Positions 8,704-16,693 of a stretch of DNA of 48,606 bases are shown one piece after another. The stretch comes from an uncultured Bacteroidales bacterium (GTDB lineage Bacteria; Bacteroidota; Bacteroidia; Bacteroidales; Muribaculaceae): NCBI GenBank assembly GCA_947176235.1, contig CAMWPM010000012.1:1-48606 (forward strand), written 5' to 3'. Under the pieces are notes generated by a model that was given only the letters and a program-made list of their open reading frames with translations, was not told the DNA's origin and made no database searches. The translations under genes and the position numbers were made by a program. How positions within the stretch are numbered: the first letter of the stretch is position 1; each line of letters opens with the position of its first letter.

Positions 8704-11309
8704 TTTCTTAGGGATATTGAGATGAGGAGTTCGCGTCCGCGGAGCCAGCGTTGGGATTCGAAGGATGATAGCTGGCTGTAGGTCGTGTAATTGTAGGAGC
8801 GCTGGTTGAGGAGATTGCCGATGACGGCAGAAAGTTCCAGACGTTTGCCGAGCTTATACATGAGTTTTGTGTCGAGCAGAAACACGTTTTTATAGGATCC
8901 GGATGTCAGTTCGTTGCGATAATGCTCGCCCATGATGCGCCACTGCCATTTGCGGTGGGGGATAATGTTGATGAGGAGTGAATTTTCCAAACCGCTGAGC
9001 CATGAATTTTTAATATCGTTCATTTCCAATCGGCTATTGGAGAAGTTGATCGAGAAATCGAAACTCATCCAGCGGACCGGCGTGCCGCTGATCTTTCCGC
9101 CGATACTCCATCCTGTGCTGACGGAACTTACGGCGTCGCTTCCGGAAAGCAGGTGTGATTCATTGCGGGTGAATGATCCGTAAAGATTAGCGCTACCACG
9201 CATGAAGTCAAGTGTCTTACCGATATTGGCATTGGCCATAAGCATCTGAGCATCGCTTCTGGCTGCGGAATATGAATAAACGATGTAGTCGCCATAGAGT
9301 TGCTGCGAGAGAGTGTAGGGGAGATGTGACCACGACTGCATGACCATGGTATTGGCAAAGACGCCACGTTGGGTGTGTTTGTAGGCGAAGCTGGCGGATA
9401 CTCTCTGCGAAGTGGAAGTGTAAAAGTTATCGACTCCCCGTCGGAACGAGCGGTAATCGGTCATGATATAGCCAGGCTGGATCATATTCAGGTTCATCGG
9501 CGACCGCCCAGTCGCTCCACCCAGGGTGACAGAAAAACGGTTGTTCGGCTTCCAGTTCAGGCTCAATGTCGGGGAAAAGTACACTTCCGAGCGATTGGCA
9601 AGCGCTTTGTCAAATGTGTACCGGGCAAAACTCAACGGTGCGTTCAGAGTGAAATTGACTCGCCTTACCCAATATTCAAACTTAGGAGTGGCATAAATAG
9701 TGAAATAGTTGGTGTTAAGCACATTCTGCATTTCATCGTTGATTACATTATCTGACGTAACCGGCACGTCGACACGATCGGGAATGGAAGGTAACTCGGA
9801 ATGAAGAGAGCGCGCGTAGCCTTTGACGCCACCTTCCAGACTTAAAGTTACCCCTCTGATCGAGAATGCGTAGGCAGCACTTTCGTTGGTGAAAAATGCG
9901 TGATCACCGATGTGCTGCCGGATGTTGTTGCCGCCAAAGGTGACATCAAGAGTCTGTGGCAGAGATTCCCATTCATTATTGCTGATGAAAGTCACCAGAT
10001 GATTGCCGCGGAAGCGCTTGATCATCTTAAATTTGTTGGTGACATAATAGTCGGGAAGAGAAGCGGACTGAGTGTTAGGCAGCGAACCAGTGACTCCGAG
10101 AGACAGATCGTCCCAGTCAAGGTTGGTCAGAAGTGTGTTGTTGATGAACGCTGTGCGTTTGTTCACCTCGTAGACGAATTTTCCGGAAAGAGCGTGGGAG
10201 CGGTCACGACCGGTTCGATCTTCAGTGACTATCCGGTCGCCGTTTTCAAGAAAATATGTGGTCACGTTGGCGGCTTTAGCCGTGACGCGATTAAATGAAT
10301 AGTCAAACTGAGCTTTCAGTTCGCCGCCTCTTACTTTCCACAGACTGTTGGTCGAAACCATAGCCGAACGGTTGAACAGCGTGCGTTTCCGGCTTAGTGA
10401 CGGCACCCCGGGGAGTGATACACTGATATAACGGTCGAGTTCAGTCATACGGCGTGAGGCGAAGAAGTCGGTAGTGTTTGCCGAAAGATCCTCACCGAGA
10501 TTGTTGGATTTGAAGGTTGTGATATTCTGGAATCCGGGCATCACTGCCATAGCAAACAGTTCGCCGTCCCACACGCCGCCGGATGGTTGCCAGGAATAGC
10601 CGCCTCCTGCTTCGCCATGGAAAGTCCATGTTGCCTTAGCTTTGTTTTTCAACTTAAGGTTGATTGCAGCGCGGTCGGAAAAGCTGATGCCTGAAAGCAC
10701 CTGCATGGGCTGATGATTCTCCATCACCTCCACTGCTCCCACATCGTCATGGCTGATACCGTTGGTAGCGATACCATATTTGCCACCGAGAAGATCAGAT
10801 CCTTCGATGTAGAACTTGTTGATGTCCTCGCCCTGATATTTGATCTTTCCGCTGCTCGACACATCAATACCTGGCATCCGGCGGAGGACGTCGCCGATGC
10901 TGCGGTCCTGAGCCTGTGCGAAGCTGCCTACATGATATGTGACAGTGTCGCCCTGCTCGCGGATACGATCGGCATTCACCGACACTTCTTTCAGCATAGT
11001 AGCCGATGCTTTCATAACGATGGTGAGGGGGAGCGATACGCTGTCGAGTGAGATGGATTGCTTAGCGTAGCTCATCATCGACACGTCAAGAGACCATCCC
11101 TTGATCTCAGGCGTGATGATGGAGAATTTCCCTTCGGCATCGGAAGAAGCATACTTCCGAATCTTTCCTTCGGTGTTCCGTAAAATGACGGATGCACCAG
11201 TAATCGGTTCGCCGGACCCTTCCTCTACAACTACCCCTGACACGTTGACCTGAGCAACGGAATGGAGCGTCGCTATCAGCATGGTCAGAATGAGCAGCAA
11301 TCGGGTCAT
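8700..11309 (-). CDS. TonB-dependent-receptor-like outer-membrane protein
   Basis: The 869-residue protein starts with a signal peptide (about residues 1-19), then a carboxypeptidase-regulatory-like beta-sandwich (about 22-110; GEPITGASVILRN). A plug-like domain follows (about 115-230; SIGDVLRRMPGIDVSSSGKI), and then a long beta-barrel rich in aromatic residues to the C-terminus. No SusD-like lipoprotein is nearby, so it is not a standard SusCD pair; it is closer to the outer-membrane beta-barrel family without SusD. It overlaps GLPGLI genes by 4 nt on both sides. The association suggests the GLPGLI proteins serve this transporter. The substrate cannot be read from the sequence. Confidence 0.85.
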   Translation of the reverse strand: MTRLLLILTMLIATLHSVAQVNVSGVVVEEGSGEPITGASVILRNTEGKIRKYASSDAEGKFSIITPEIKGWSLDVSMMSYAKQSISLDSVSLPLTIVMKASATMLKEVSVNADRIREQGDTVTYHVGSFAQAQDRSIGDVLRRMPGIDVSSSGKIKYQGEDINKFYIEGSDLLGGKYGIATNGISHDDVGAVEVMENHQPMQVLSGISFSDRAAINLKLKNKAKATWTFHGEAGGGYSWQPSGGVWDGELFAMAVMPGFQNITTFKSNNLGEDLSANTTDFFASRRMTELDRYISVSLPGVPSLSRKRTLFNRSAMVSTNSLWKVRGGELKAQFDYSFNRVTAKAANVTTYFLENGDRIVTEDRTGRDRSHALSGKFVYEVNKRTAFINNTLLTNLDWDDLSLGVTGSLPNTQSASLPDYYVTNKFKMIKRFRGNHLVTFISNNEWESLPQTLDVTFGGNNIRQHIGDHAFFTNESAAYAFSIRGVTLSLEGGVKGYARSLHSELPSIPDRVDVPVTSDNVINDEMQNVLNTNYFTIYATPKFEYWVRRVNFTLNAPLSFARYTFDKALANRSEVYFSPTLSLNWKPNNRFSVTLGGATGRSPMNLNMIQPGYIMTDYRSFRRGVDNFYTSTSQRVSASFAYKHTQRGVFANTMVMQSWSHLPYTLSQQLYGDYIVYSYSAARSDAQMLMANANIGKTLDFMRGSANLYGSFTRNESHLLSGSDAVSSVSTGWSIGGKISGTPVRWMSFDFSINFSNSRLEMNDIKNSWLSGLENSLLINIIPHRKWQWRIMGEHYRNELTSGSYKNVFLLDTKLMYKLGKRLELSAVIGNLLNQRSYNYTTYSQLSSFESQRWLRGRELLISISLRK

Positions 11310-12175
11310 AGGTTGTGGGGATAATCGGTTTCCTCTTTGTCGTAATTGATTTTTCGCGGTTTGTCATCCTCGGGAGTAGGAGTGGGACCTACGCCAAAGG
11401 CGGCTCGGATTTTCGCTCCGAAGTTGGAGTGCTTGTACTTCCACCAGTTGTTGAAGAACTTATCCCTTGTCACTTCGATATAATCATCATTCTTTCGTTT
11501 CATGCAGATACCAACGTCACCGATGCCTTTTTGCATCAGCCCGCACCCCTCAAACACGTAATTCCTCGCAGAATCGTACGCTTCCAGAATCAACCCCGGC
11601 AGTCCGCAGAGCTTCCAGGGACCTTCCTGCACCGGAAACTCGGGGGTGAACCATGCTATCCATTTGCGTCCGCGGTAATCGGTTTCAGCCCTGTAACATT
11701 CGTAACCCAGCACGTTCTTTGTCTCACCGGTGATTTCCCAGTCAGGCTTTTCCCATTCTTCCCTGTAACGCCAGGGAGTCATATCGAAGAAGTCATCCTC
11801 AATAACCTGATTGGCTGAGTAATCCTTATATAAGAAAGATTTGTGGTGACCATCAAGCGTGGCGAAAACATTAGGATTGCCTTTATCCATTTCGGCATAC
11901 ATCATTCCCCAATAAGCATCCGGATTAGCTATGAGTAAGGAATCCTGAAAGAATCGCTTGGAATTGCAGAACATCGATTTATTTTTACCGATCCTCAGCA
12001 TCATTTCATCTTTATACTGCAGTGAGTCACGAAAAAGAGTGTCGTAGACTTCCGTACGGGTGTAATGGACTTCAAGGATTGCCGGCTCTGCATTCCTGAT
12101 GAAATCTCTTGCAAACAACGTAGCTGACGCCAGAAGGAAAAATATGTAGATCAGACGTTTCATAAATCTTTTCAA
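11306..12175 (-). CDS. GLPGLI family exported protein (2nd copy)
   Basis: The 289-residue protein has a signal peptide (RLIYIFFLLASATLFA) and the family core WFTPEFPVQEGPWKLCGLPGLI around residues 180-200. The N-terminal half has the YKD and long helical segments shared with its paralogues. The C-terminus ends in EETDYPHNL, matching the ETDY ending seen in the other copies. Its last codons overlap the receptor-like gene start by 4 nt. A TAnnTTTG box lies 20 bp upstream, so a GLPGLI-receptor-GLPGLI transcript probably starts here. Function is unknown for the family. Confidence 0.88.
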   Translation of the reverse strand: MKRFMKRLIYIFFLLASATLFARDFIRNAEPAILEVHYTRTEVYDTLFRDSLQYKDEMMLRIGKNKSMFCNSKRFFQDSLLIANPDAYWGMMYAEMDKGNPNVFATLDGHHKSFLYKDYSANQVIEDDFFDMTPWRYREEWEKPDWEITGETKNVLGYECYRAETDYRGRKWIAWFTPEFPVQEGPWKLCGLPGLILEAYDSARNYVFEGCGLMQKGIGDVGICMKRKNDDYIEVTRDKFFNNWWKYKHSNFGAKIRAAFGVGPTPTPEDDKPRKINYDKEETDYPHNL

Positions 12176-12195
12176 TTAAGAAATCACTTTGTCGG

Positions 12196-12203
12196 CAAAA
12201 TTA
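12196..12203 (-). promoter_or_regulatory. Putative -7 box for the GLPGLI/receptor operon
   Basis: The minus-strand TAATTTTG matches TAnnTTTG and lies 20 bp upstream of the start at 12175. No good -33 TTTG is present at 19-21 bp. The gap between this gene and the first GLPGLI gene is long enough for an independent promoter. Confidence 0.45.
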
Positions 12204-12300
12204 CGTAAGATGAAATTCCCACGCCATACCCAAAAGGGTACGATTGCACTTCTTCCGAGAGCTGAGAACTCAAATTTCAATGGTCGCGATAAGTGAGTGA

Positions 12301-12363
12301 TTAGTGATAGTCTGTCTCAAGGAAATCATATTTCTGAGATTCCTCGGTAACCGGAGCATCCTA
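12301..12363 (-). other. In-frame extension of GLPGLI gene beyond a TAG codon
   Basis: The TAG at 12363-12361 is followed in the same frame by 19 sense codons ending DFLETDYH and then TAA at 12303-12301. FLETDY matches the FIETDY and EETDY C-termini of the two paralogues downstream. The extension therefore looks like former or still translated coding sequence cut off by one stop codon. Nonsense mutation, base-call error and stop-codon readthrough are the three readings. Confidence 0.85.
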
Positions 12364-13179
12364 TACGCCAAGGTTATAACCGGTCTGAGCCTTAAAAATA
12401 GCCATACCGTTGTCAAGCGAATTACGGTAATCCGTCAGCATTCTTTTCCGGTCCATCTTTTCGTATATTTTTTGAGGATTGTCGGGGATCGGCAGAATTT
12501 CCTTGTCGGATAATTCTATGCCTGTTGCTACAAAACGGTGCTGACCCGTTGGCTCAGAAGCCTCCAGAATAAGTCCGGGCAGCCCGCAGAATTTCCAGGG
12601 ACCATCGTGCAGGGGAATTTCAGGCGTGAACCAGACGATCCAACTTCTGCCATGATAATCGTCCACTTTAGCCTTAAGACATTCGTATCCCAAGATGGAC
12701 TTCTGGCTGTCTTCTTCCACAATTTCCCAATCAAAACACGGGATCGGTTCCTTATAGTAACCGTACTCACCGAGTCCGCCTCGATCATAGACTGTCATTG
12801 CCGAATCCATGACATTCTTAACGACATAAAGTGATGTCTTATATGTCACAGATTCCATTGCACTACGGTCCCTTCCTTCGGAATATGCCTTTACGGCAGC
12901 CGCGAACATTTCTTTTTCCGCTGCTCTGCCGGCAGGGGTGGAAAATAATGAATCCTTGTATTCGGTCCCGGGACAATAGAATTTGCTTAGTGACGGATTT
13001 GCAAGCAATATAAACGAGATGTCAGATTCCACCACTCCGTCGCTACCCCTGTGGAATTTGTGATGGTAATTGTATCCCACCTTTATTTGGGCATGGGGAT
13101 ATTCCTTCTTCTTGGCAGAAACCGTTAGGATAGCAAAGAGGACTAATAAGGTGAAAATCAATGATTGTCGGTGCGTCAT
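12361..13179 (-). CDS. GLPGLI family exported protein (1st copy), possibly truncated
   Basis: The 272-residue product has a signal peptide (SLIFTLLVLFAILTVSA) and the core WFTPEIPLHDGPWKFCGLPGLI near residues 185-206. It is related to the two GLPGLI proteins downstream (11306-12175 and 7867-8703). A TATATTTG box lies 30 bp upstream. The annotated frame ends at a TAG, but the reading frame continues for 19 codons with the family-conserved ETDY ending (see 12301-12363), so the true product may be 20 residues longer or the gene may be slightly damaged. The lost part is short and beyond the core, so activity could remain. Confidence 0.85.
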   Translation of the reverse strand: MTHRQSLIFTLLVLFAILTVSAKKKEYPHAQIKVGYNYHHKFHRGSDGVVESDISFILLANPSLSKFYCPGTEYKDSLFSTPAGRAAEKEMFAAAVKAYSEGRDRSAMESVTYKTSLYVVKNVMDSAMTVYDRGGLGEYGYYKEPIPCFDWEIVEEDSQKSILGYECLKAKVDDYHGRSWIVWFTPEIPLHDGPWKFCGLPGLILEASEPTGQHRFVATGIELSDKEILPIPDNPQKIYEKMDRKRMLTDYRNSLDNGMAIFKAQTGYNLGV

Positions 13180-13209
13180 TACTCAGATATTATAATATTT
13201 GACCGGACG

Positions 13210-13217
13210 CAAATATA
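13210..13217 (-). promoter_or_regulatory. Putative -7 box for first GLPGLI gene
   Basis: The minus-strand TATATTTG matches TAnnTTTG, 30 bp upstream of the start at 13179. The only nearby TTTG is 12 bp away, too close for a standard -33 element. Confidence 0.45.
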
Positions 13218-13298
13218 GACAATCTTTTTCAAATCATTGATAAACACATGTTAATAAATCGGGGTAAAGCAAAAAAAACGAATTAAGAATCAATGATG

Positions 13299-14330
13299 TC
13301 AATTTTGCTGAAAGCCGACTCGGGAATCACCATCAAATAGTTCTTTTATCTTATCTTGCAAAACTTTCTTGGATGGAAGACTCAATTGGTATTCAGCAAC
13401 TAAAGTCGGCGACAGCGAGCGAGACATTGCATATTCGACTACCTCATCATCCTTGTCCTTGCATAACAAAATCCCTATACTTGGGTTTTCATGAGGTTTA
13501 CGTACGTCTCGATCAAGAGCCTCCAGATAGAATTCCAGCTGTCCGAGGTCTGCCGGGTGGAATCGTCCCATTTTTATTTCAAATGCAACGAGGCAACGTA
13601 GATCTCTGTGAAAAAACAGCAGGTCAATCCGGAAATCTTCGCTTCCTACCTGAACTCGATATTCCTGTCCCATGTATAAAAAATCTTTGCCAATTTCAAG
13701 CACAAAATCCTTCATACCGGCAATAATGGCTTTTTTCATGGAATATTCGTCAGAATAAGGCTTGCTACCGATAAAGTCCATAATATAGCGATCTCTGAAG
13801 GATCGCTCGGAAGATGGAGCTATTTCTCTCAGCACTGCTGAGAGTTTTGGCTTGTCAATCATCGTGCGCTCATAAAGACCTCGATTAATGACACTGTCGA
13901 GCTCTCGAGTTGACAACCGTTCATTCGCGGCAAGATGCAAATAAAATTTCTTTTCTTCAACGGACTTGCATCTTGACATGATAGTAAGATTATTCGTCCA
14001 ATTAATCTGTCTCAGCATTGCTGAGAGATTTTCATCACATGAACAATAGGTCTCATAGAACTGCTTCATACGCCAGAGATTTTTGTCGGAAAATCCTTTT
14101 TTGTCCTCTGTGTTTTCAGCAATATAATTTGCCAATTGACGGATAACTCCGTCTCCCCACTGGGAGTTGTTGATCCGATATGTCAATCTTTCACCTATTC
14201 TCCAATATAAATCAATGAGTGCTGAGTTGGCTATCCTGAAAACATTTCTTCTTGTCTCATGGATGACATTGACAATCTCATTGAACTGATCTTTCAGTTC
14301 ATTCGAAGCAACTGTGTTGAAATTTTCCAT
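13299..14330 (-). CDS. DUF1016/YhcG-type PD-(D/E)XK nuclease-domain protein
   Basis: The 343-residue protein matches the YhcG/DUF1016 layout. An N-terminal helical domain (about 10-150; LIDLYWRIGERL, FSDKNLWRMKQFY) is followed by a C-terminal PD-(D/E)XK nuclease-like fold. The catalytic pattern is visible as Asp236 (FRIDLLFF), Glu251 and Lys253 (AFEIKMG). These proteins are common in accessory regions and beside restriction or mobile genes, but their substrate is not settled. No methylase or partner nuclease is adjacent. It sits alone, AT-richer than the pullulanase gene 66 bp upstream on the same strand, and may be horizontally acquired. Confidence 0.85.
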   Translation of the reverse strand: MENFNTVASNELKDQFNEIVNVIHETRRNVFRIANSALIDLYWRIGERLTYRINNSQWGDGVIRQLANYIAENTEDKKGFSDKNLWRMKQFYETYCSCDENLSAMLRQINWTNNLTIMSRCKSVEEKKFYLHLAANERLSTRELDSVINRGLYERTMIDKPKLSAVLREIAPSSERSFRDRYIMDFIGSKPYSDEYSMKKAIIAGMKDFVLEIGKDFLYMGQEYRVQVGSEDFRIDLLFFHRDLRCLVAFEIKMGRFHPADLGQLEFYLEALDRDVRKPHENPSIGILLCKDKDDEVVEYAMSRSLSPTLVAEYQLSLPSKKVLQDKIKELFDGDSRVGFQQN

Positions 14331-14396
14331 GATGGTATAATTCAGAAAAATTTGGTGAAATGTTGAGTAATCTAAAAAGATTTTTTGACTGGGGAA

Positions 14397-16424
14397 TCAG
14401 GGGCGTGCGAGGATGAGGGCGGAGCGGGGTTCGACTGTGCAGCGACCTCCGCGGAGTGTGCCCATTCCTTCGGGATTGATAGAGCCGTCGCGGGCTATCA
14501 CAAGCCATTTGGCGCGGGGGAGATTGACTGTCTGGGGGCGGTCGGAGCCGTTGAATACGAGTTTGATTTCGCGCCAGGGGTCACCGTTGGCATGGTTGAG
14601 CAGAGAGTAAGAGATAAGGTTGGTGGTGCCTGCTGGCAGGCGGTCGAACTTCAGGTTGCGCGCGATGTCGGCTGCCGATGTCATGCGGAATGCGGGATGG
14701 GAGCGGCGGAGCTCGATAAGTCCCTGATAGTAGTCAAAGAGGTCGCGGTAGAGCGCTTTCTGTTCCCAATCGATAGCATTGATGGAATCGGGAGATTTGT
14801 AGGAATTGTGGACACCTTTTTTGTCGCGGAACACTTCCTCGCCTGCGGCGATGAAAGGAGTGCCCTGTGAGGTGAGAACGATGGTCTGGGCGAGTTTGGC
14901 TGCCCGCTGGCGCTCTTCCACAGATGCGCCGGGCATGGATTTGGCAAGCTTGTCGGTCAGAGTCAGATCGTCGTGACATGAGACATAATTTATCACCTGT
15001 GTGGGAGCCGAAGCATAGGGAGCCTTTGAATTGTTACATTTGGAGTAATCCACCTGTGGATGGGCAGTCGCTGCTACGATTCCCATTTTGACAGTCTCCT
15101 CGTTGCCGGGCTTGCCGGTGGCAAAGCCGCGGTCCTCGGCGTTGCTGTAGTGGCCTTTGACGGCATCACGGAGATCGTCGGAGAACACCGCTACATCGGG
15201 CATCATGTAAACGTTGTCCTTGAGAGCACGCTGCTCGGCGGGTAGGGGAGAGGCACCGGCGGTCCAGCCTTCACCGTAGACGAAAATATCGGGGTTGATC
15301 TCCTTAAGTTCGGCTGCCACGCGATTCATGGTGTTGACGTCGTGGATAGCCATCAGATCAAAGCGGAAGCCGTCGATATGGTACTCCTTTGCCCAGTGCT
15401 TCACGGAGTTGACAATATAGTCACTCACCATAGCTCGTTCGCTTGCCGTCTCGTTGCCGCAGCCTGAGGCGTCACTATAGGATCCGTCGGCGTTATGGCG
15501 GTAGAAATATCCGGGGGCGATGAGGGAGAAGTTGGAATCATCATTCTGCGCCGTATGGTTGTACACGACATCCATTATGACGCCGATTCCGGCGTCGTGA
15601 AGCGCCTTGATCATCTGCTTCATTTCCTTAATGCGAGTCGCGGGATCGGCAGGGTTGGTGGAATAGGATCCTTCGGGGGCATTATAGTTGAGCGGATCAT
15701 ATCCCCAGTTGTAGCTGTTGGATAAAAGATTGGACTCGTCAACGGAATTGAAGTCGTAGGAGGGAAGGATGTGGACGTGGGTCACGCCGAGTTCTTTCAG
15801 ATGATCGATACCGGTCTTTTGTCCGGAAGGAGTGGCGGTGTCGTGCTCGGTGAGTGCGAGAAATTTTCCTTTATTCACGATTCCGCTCGACGGGTGTACT
15901 GAAAAGTCGCGGTGGTGCATCTCATAGATGACTGCATCGGTAATCGCCTTGATCTCGGGGCCGCGGTCGGAGTCCCATCCGTCAGGATTGGTGGTGGAGA
16001 AATCGATGATGGCGGCGCGCTCGCCGTTGGTGCCAACAGCTTTGGCCCATATTCCTGGTGTCTCCTGAAGCCAACGGTTGCCATCGTTGATCGAGAACGT
16101 GTAGAAAAGACCGGTGAGATCGAGAGGAACGACTGCTATCCATGTGCCGTCCTTGCCAGGTTGCATCCCGACGGTCATGGTCGGAGCAGAATTACGGTCG
16201 GTGGGGTAGACGTTGACTTTAGCTTCCTTAGCCGTCGGGCTCCAGATGATGAATCGGGTGGAACCATCGGGGGTGATGCTGACTTCCGAATCCATTCCCT
16301 GACTTACGGGCAATGAGGCATAGACGGAATCGTCGGGTGTGGCGGATGCGATGAAAGGTCGAGCGGATAATGAAGCAGTTGCCAGGGCTAAAATGCTCAT
16401 GGTTGTGCGGATGTTAAGGTACAT
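14397..16424 (-). CDS. pulA: Type I pullulanase, exported (GH13)
   Basis: The 675-residue enzyme would hydrolyse alpha-1,6 branches of pullulan, glycogen or starch. A signal peptide is present (about residues 9-25). A CBM48-like domain (about 55-140) precedes the GH13 barrel. The type I pullulanase signature YNWGYDP is at 238-244. The expected catalytic residues are visible: nucleophile Asp356 in DGFRFDL, acid Glu385 in VYGEGW, and the CHDD block near 487. It is divergent from the glycogen synthase and phosphorylase genes, which places it in glucan metabolism. A periplasmic location is inferred from the signal peptide. Confidence 0.92.
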   Translation of the reverse strand: MYLNIRTTMSILALATASLSARPFIASATPDDSVYASLPVSQGMDSEVSITPDGSTRFIIWSPTAKEAKVNVYPTDRNSAPTMTVGMQPGKDGTWIAVVPLDLTGLFYTFSINDGNRWLQETPGIWAKAVGTNGERAAIIDFSTTNPDGWDSDRGPEIKAITDAVIYEMHHRDFSVHPSSGIVNKGKFLALTEHDTATPSGQKTGIDHLKELGVTHVHILPSYDFNSVDESNLLSNSYNWGYDPLNYNAPEGSYSTNPADPATRIKEMKQMIKALHDAGIGVIMDVVYNHTAQNDDSNFSLIAPGYFYRHNADGSYSDASGCGNETASERAMVSDYIVNSVKHWAKEYHIDGFRFDLMAIHDVNTMNRVAAELKEINPDIFVYGEGWTAGASPLPAEQRALKDNVYMMPDVAVFSDDLRDAVKGHYSNAEDRGFATGKPGNEETVKMGIVAATAHPQVDYSKCNNSKAPYASAPTQVINYVSCHDDLTLTDKLAKSMPGASVEERQRAAKLAQTIVLTSQGTPFIAAGEEVFRDKKGVHNSYKSPDSINAIDWEQKALYRDLFDYYQGLIELRRSHPAFRMTSAADIARNLKFDRLPAGTTNLISYSLLNHANGDPWREIKLVFNGSDRPQTVNLPRAKWLVIARDGSINPEGMGTLRGGRCTVEPRSALILARP

Positions 16425-16505
16425 CAGAAAGTAGATATTTTAATAAATGATAAGAATAAACGTCGTTTACTTAATAAAAAGAAGCGACGTGGAATGTATT
16501 TTTTG

Positions 16506-16513
16506 CAAAGATA
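16506..16513 (-). promoter_or_regulatory. Putative -7 box for pulA
   Basis: The minus-strand TATCTTTG matches TAnnTTTG about 80 bp upstream of the pullulanase start. No convincing -33 TTTG is seen. It shares the divergent region with the glycogen synthase promoter. Confidence 0.4.
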
Positions 16514-16553
16514 GGTAAAAGAGATATAAAAAATAAGATATAGAAGGAAAAAT

Positions 16554-16586
16554 ATTGGGTCAACTCAAAAAAAAGTGTTACCTTTG
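16554..16586 (+). promoter_or_regulatory. Promoter of glycogen synthase-phosphorylase operon
   Basis: TACCTTTG at 16579-16586 matches TAnnTTTG, with an ATTG at 16554-16557 as a near -33 element and 21 bp between. The predicted transcript would have a 5' leader of about 100 nt before the ATG at 16694. Confidence 0.6.
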
Positions 16587-16693
16587 CGCTTTCAAAACGC
16601 AATAGAGGCGTCAGTTAGGTCATACCGGACGATGAGAATCCGTAAGAAATGAGTATGAGGCTGTCGCCTTAACGAACGAAAAATTGCACGCTA

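Noticed and set aside
14373-14390. AATCT-AAAA-AGATT hairpin with T-run between pulA and the DUF1016 gene
   Set aside because: The stem is short and AT-only, and the T-run is on the plus strand while both flanking genes are on the minus strand.
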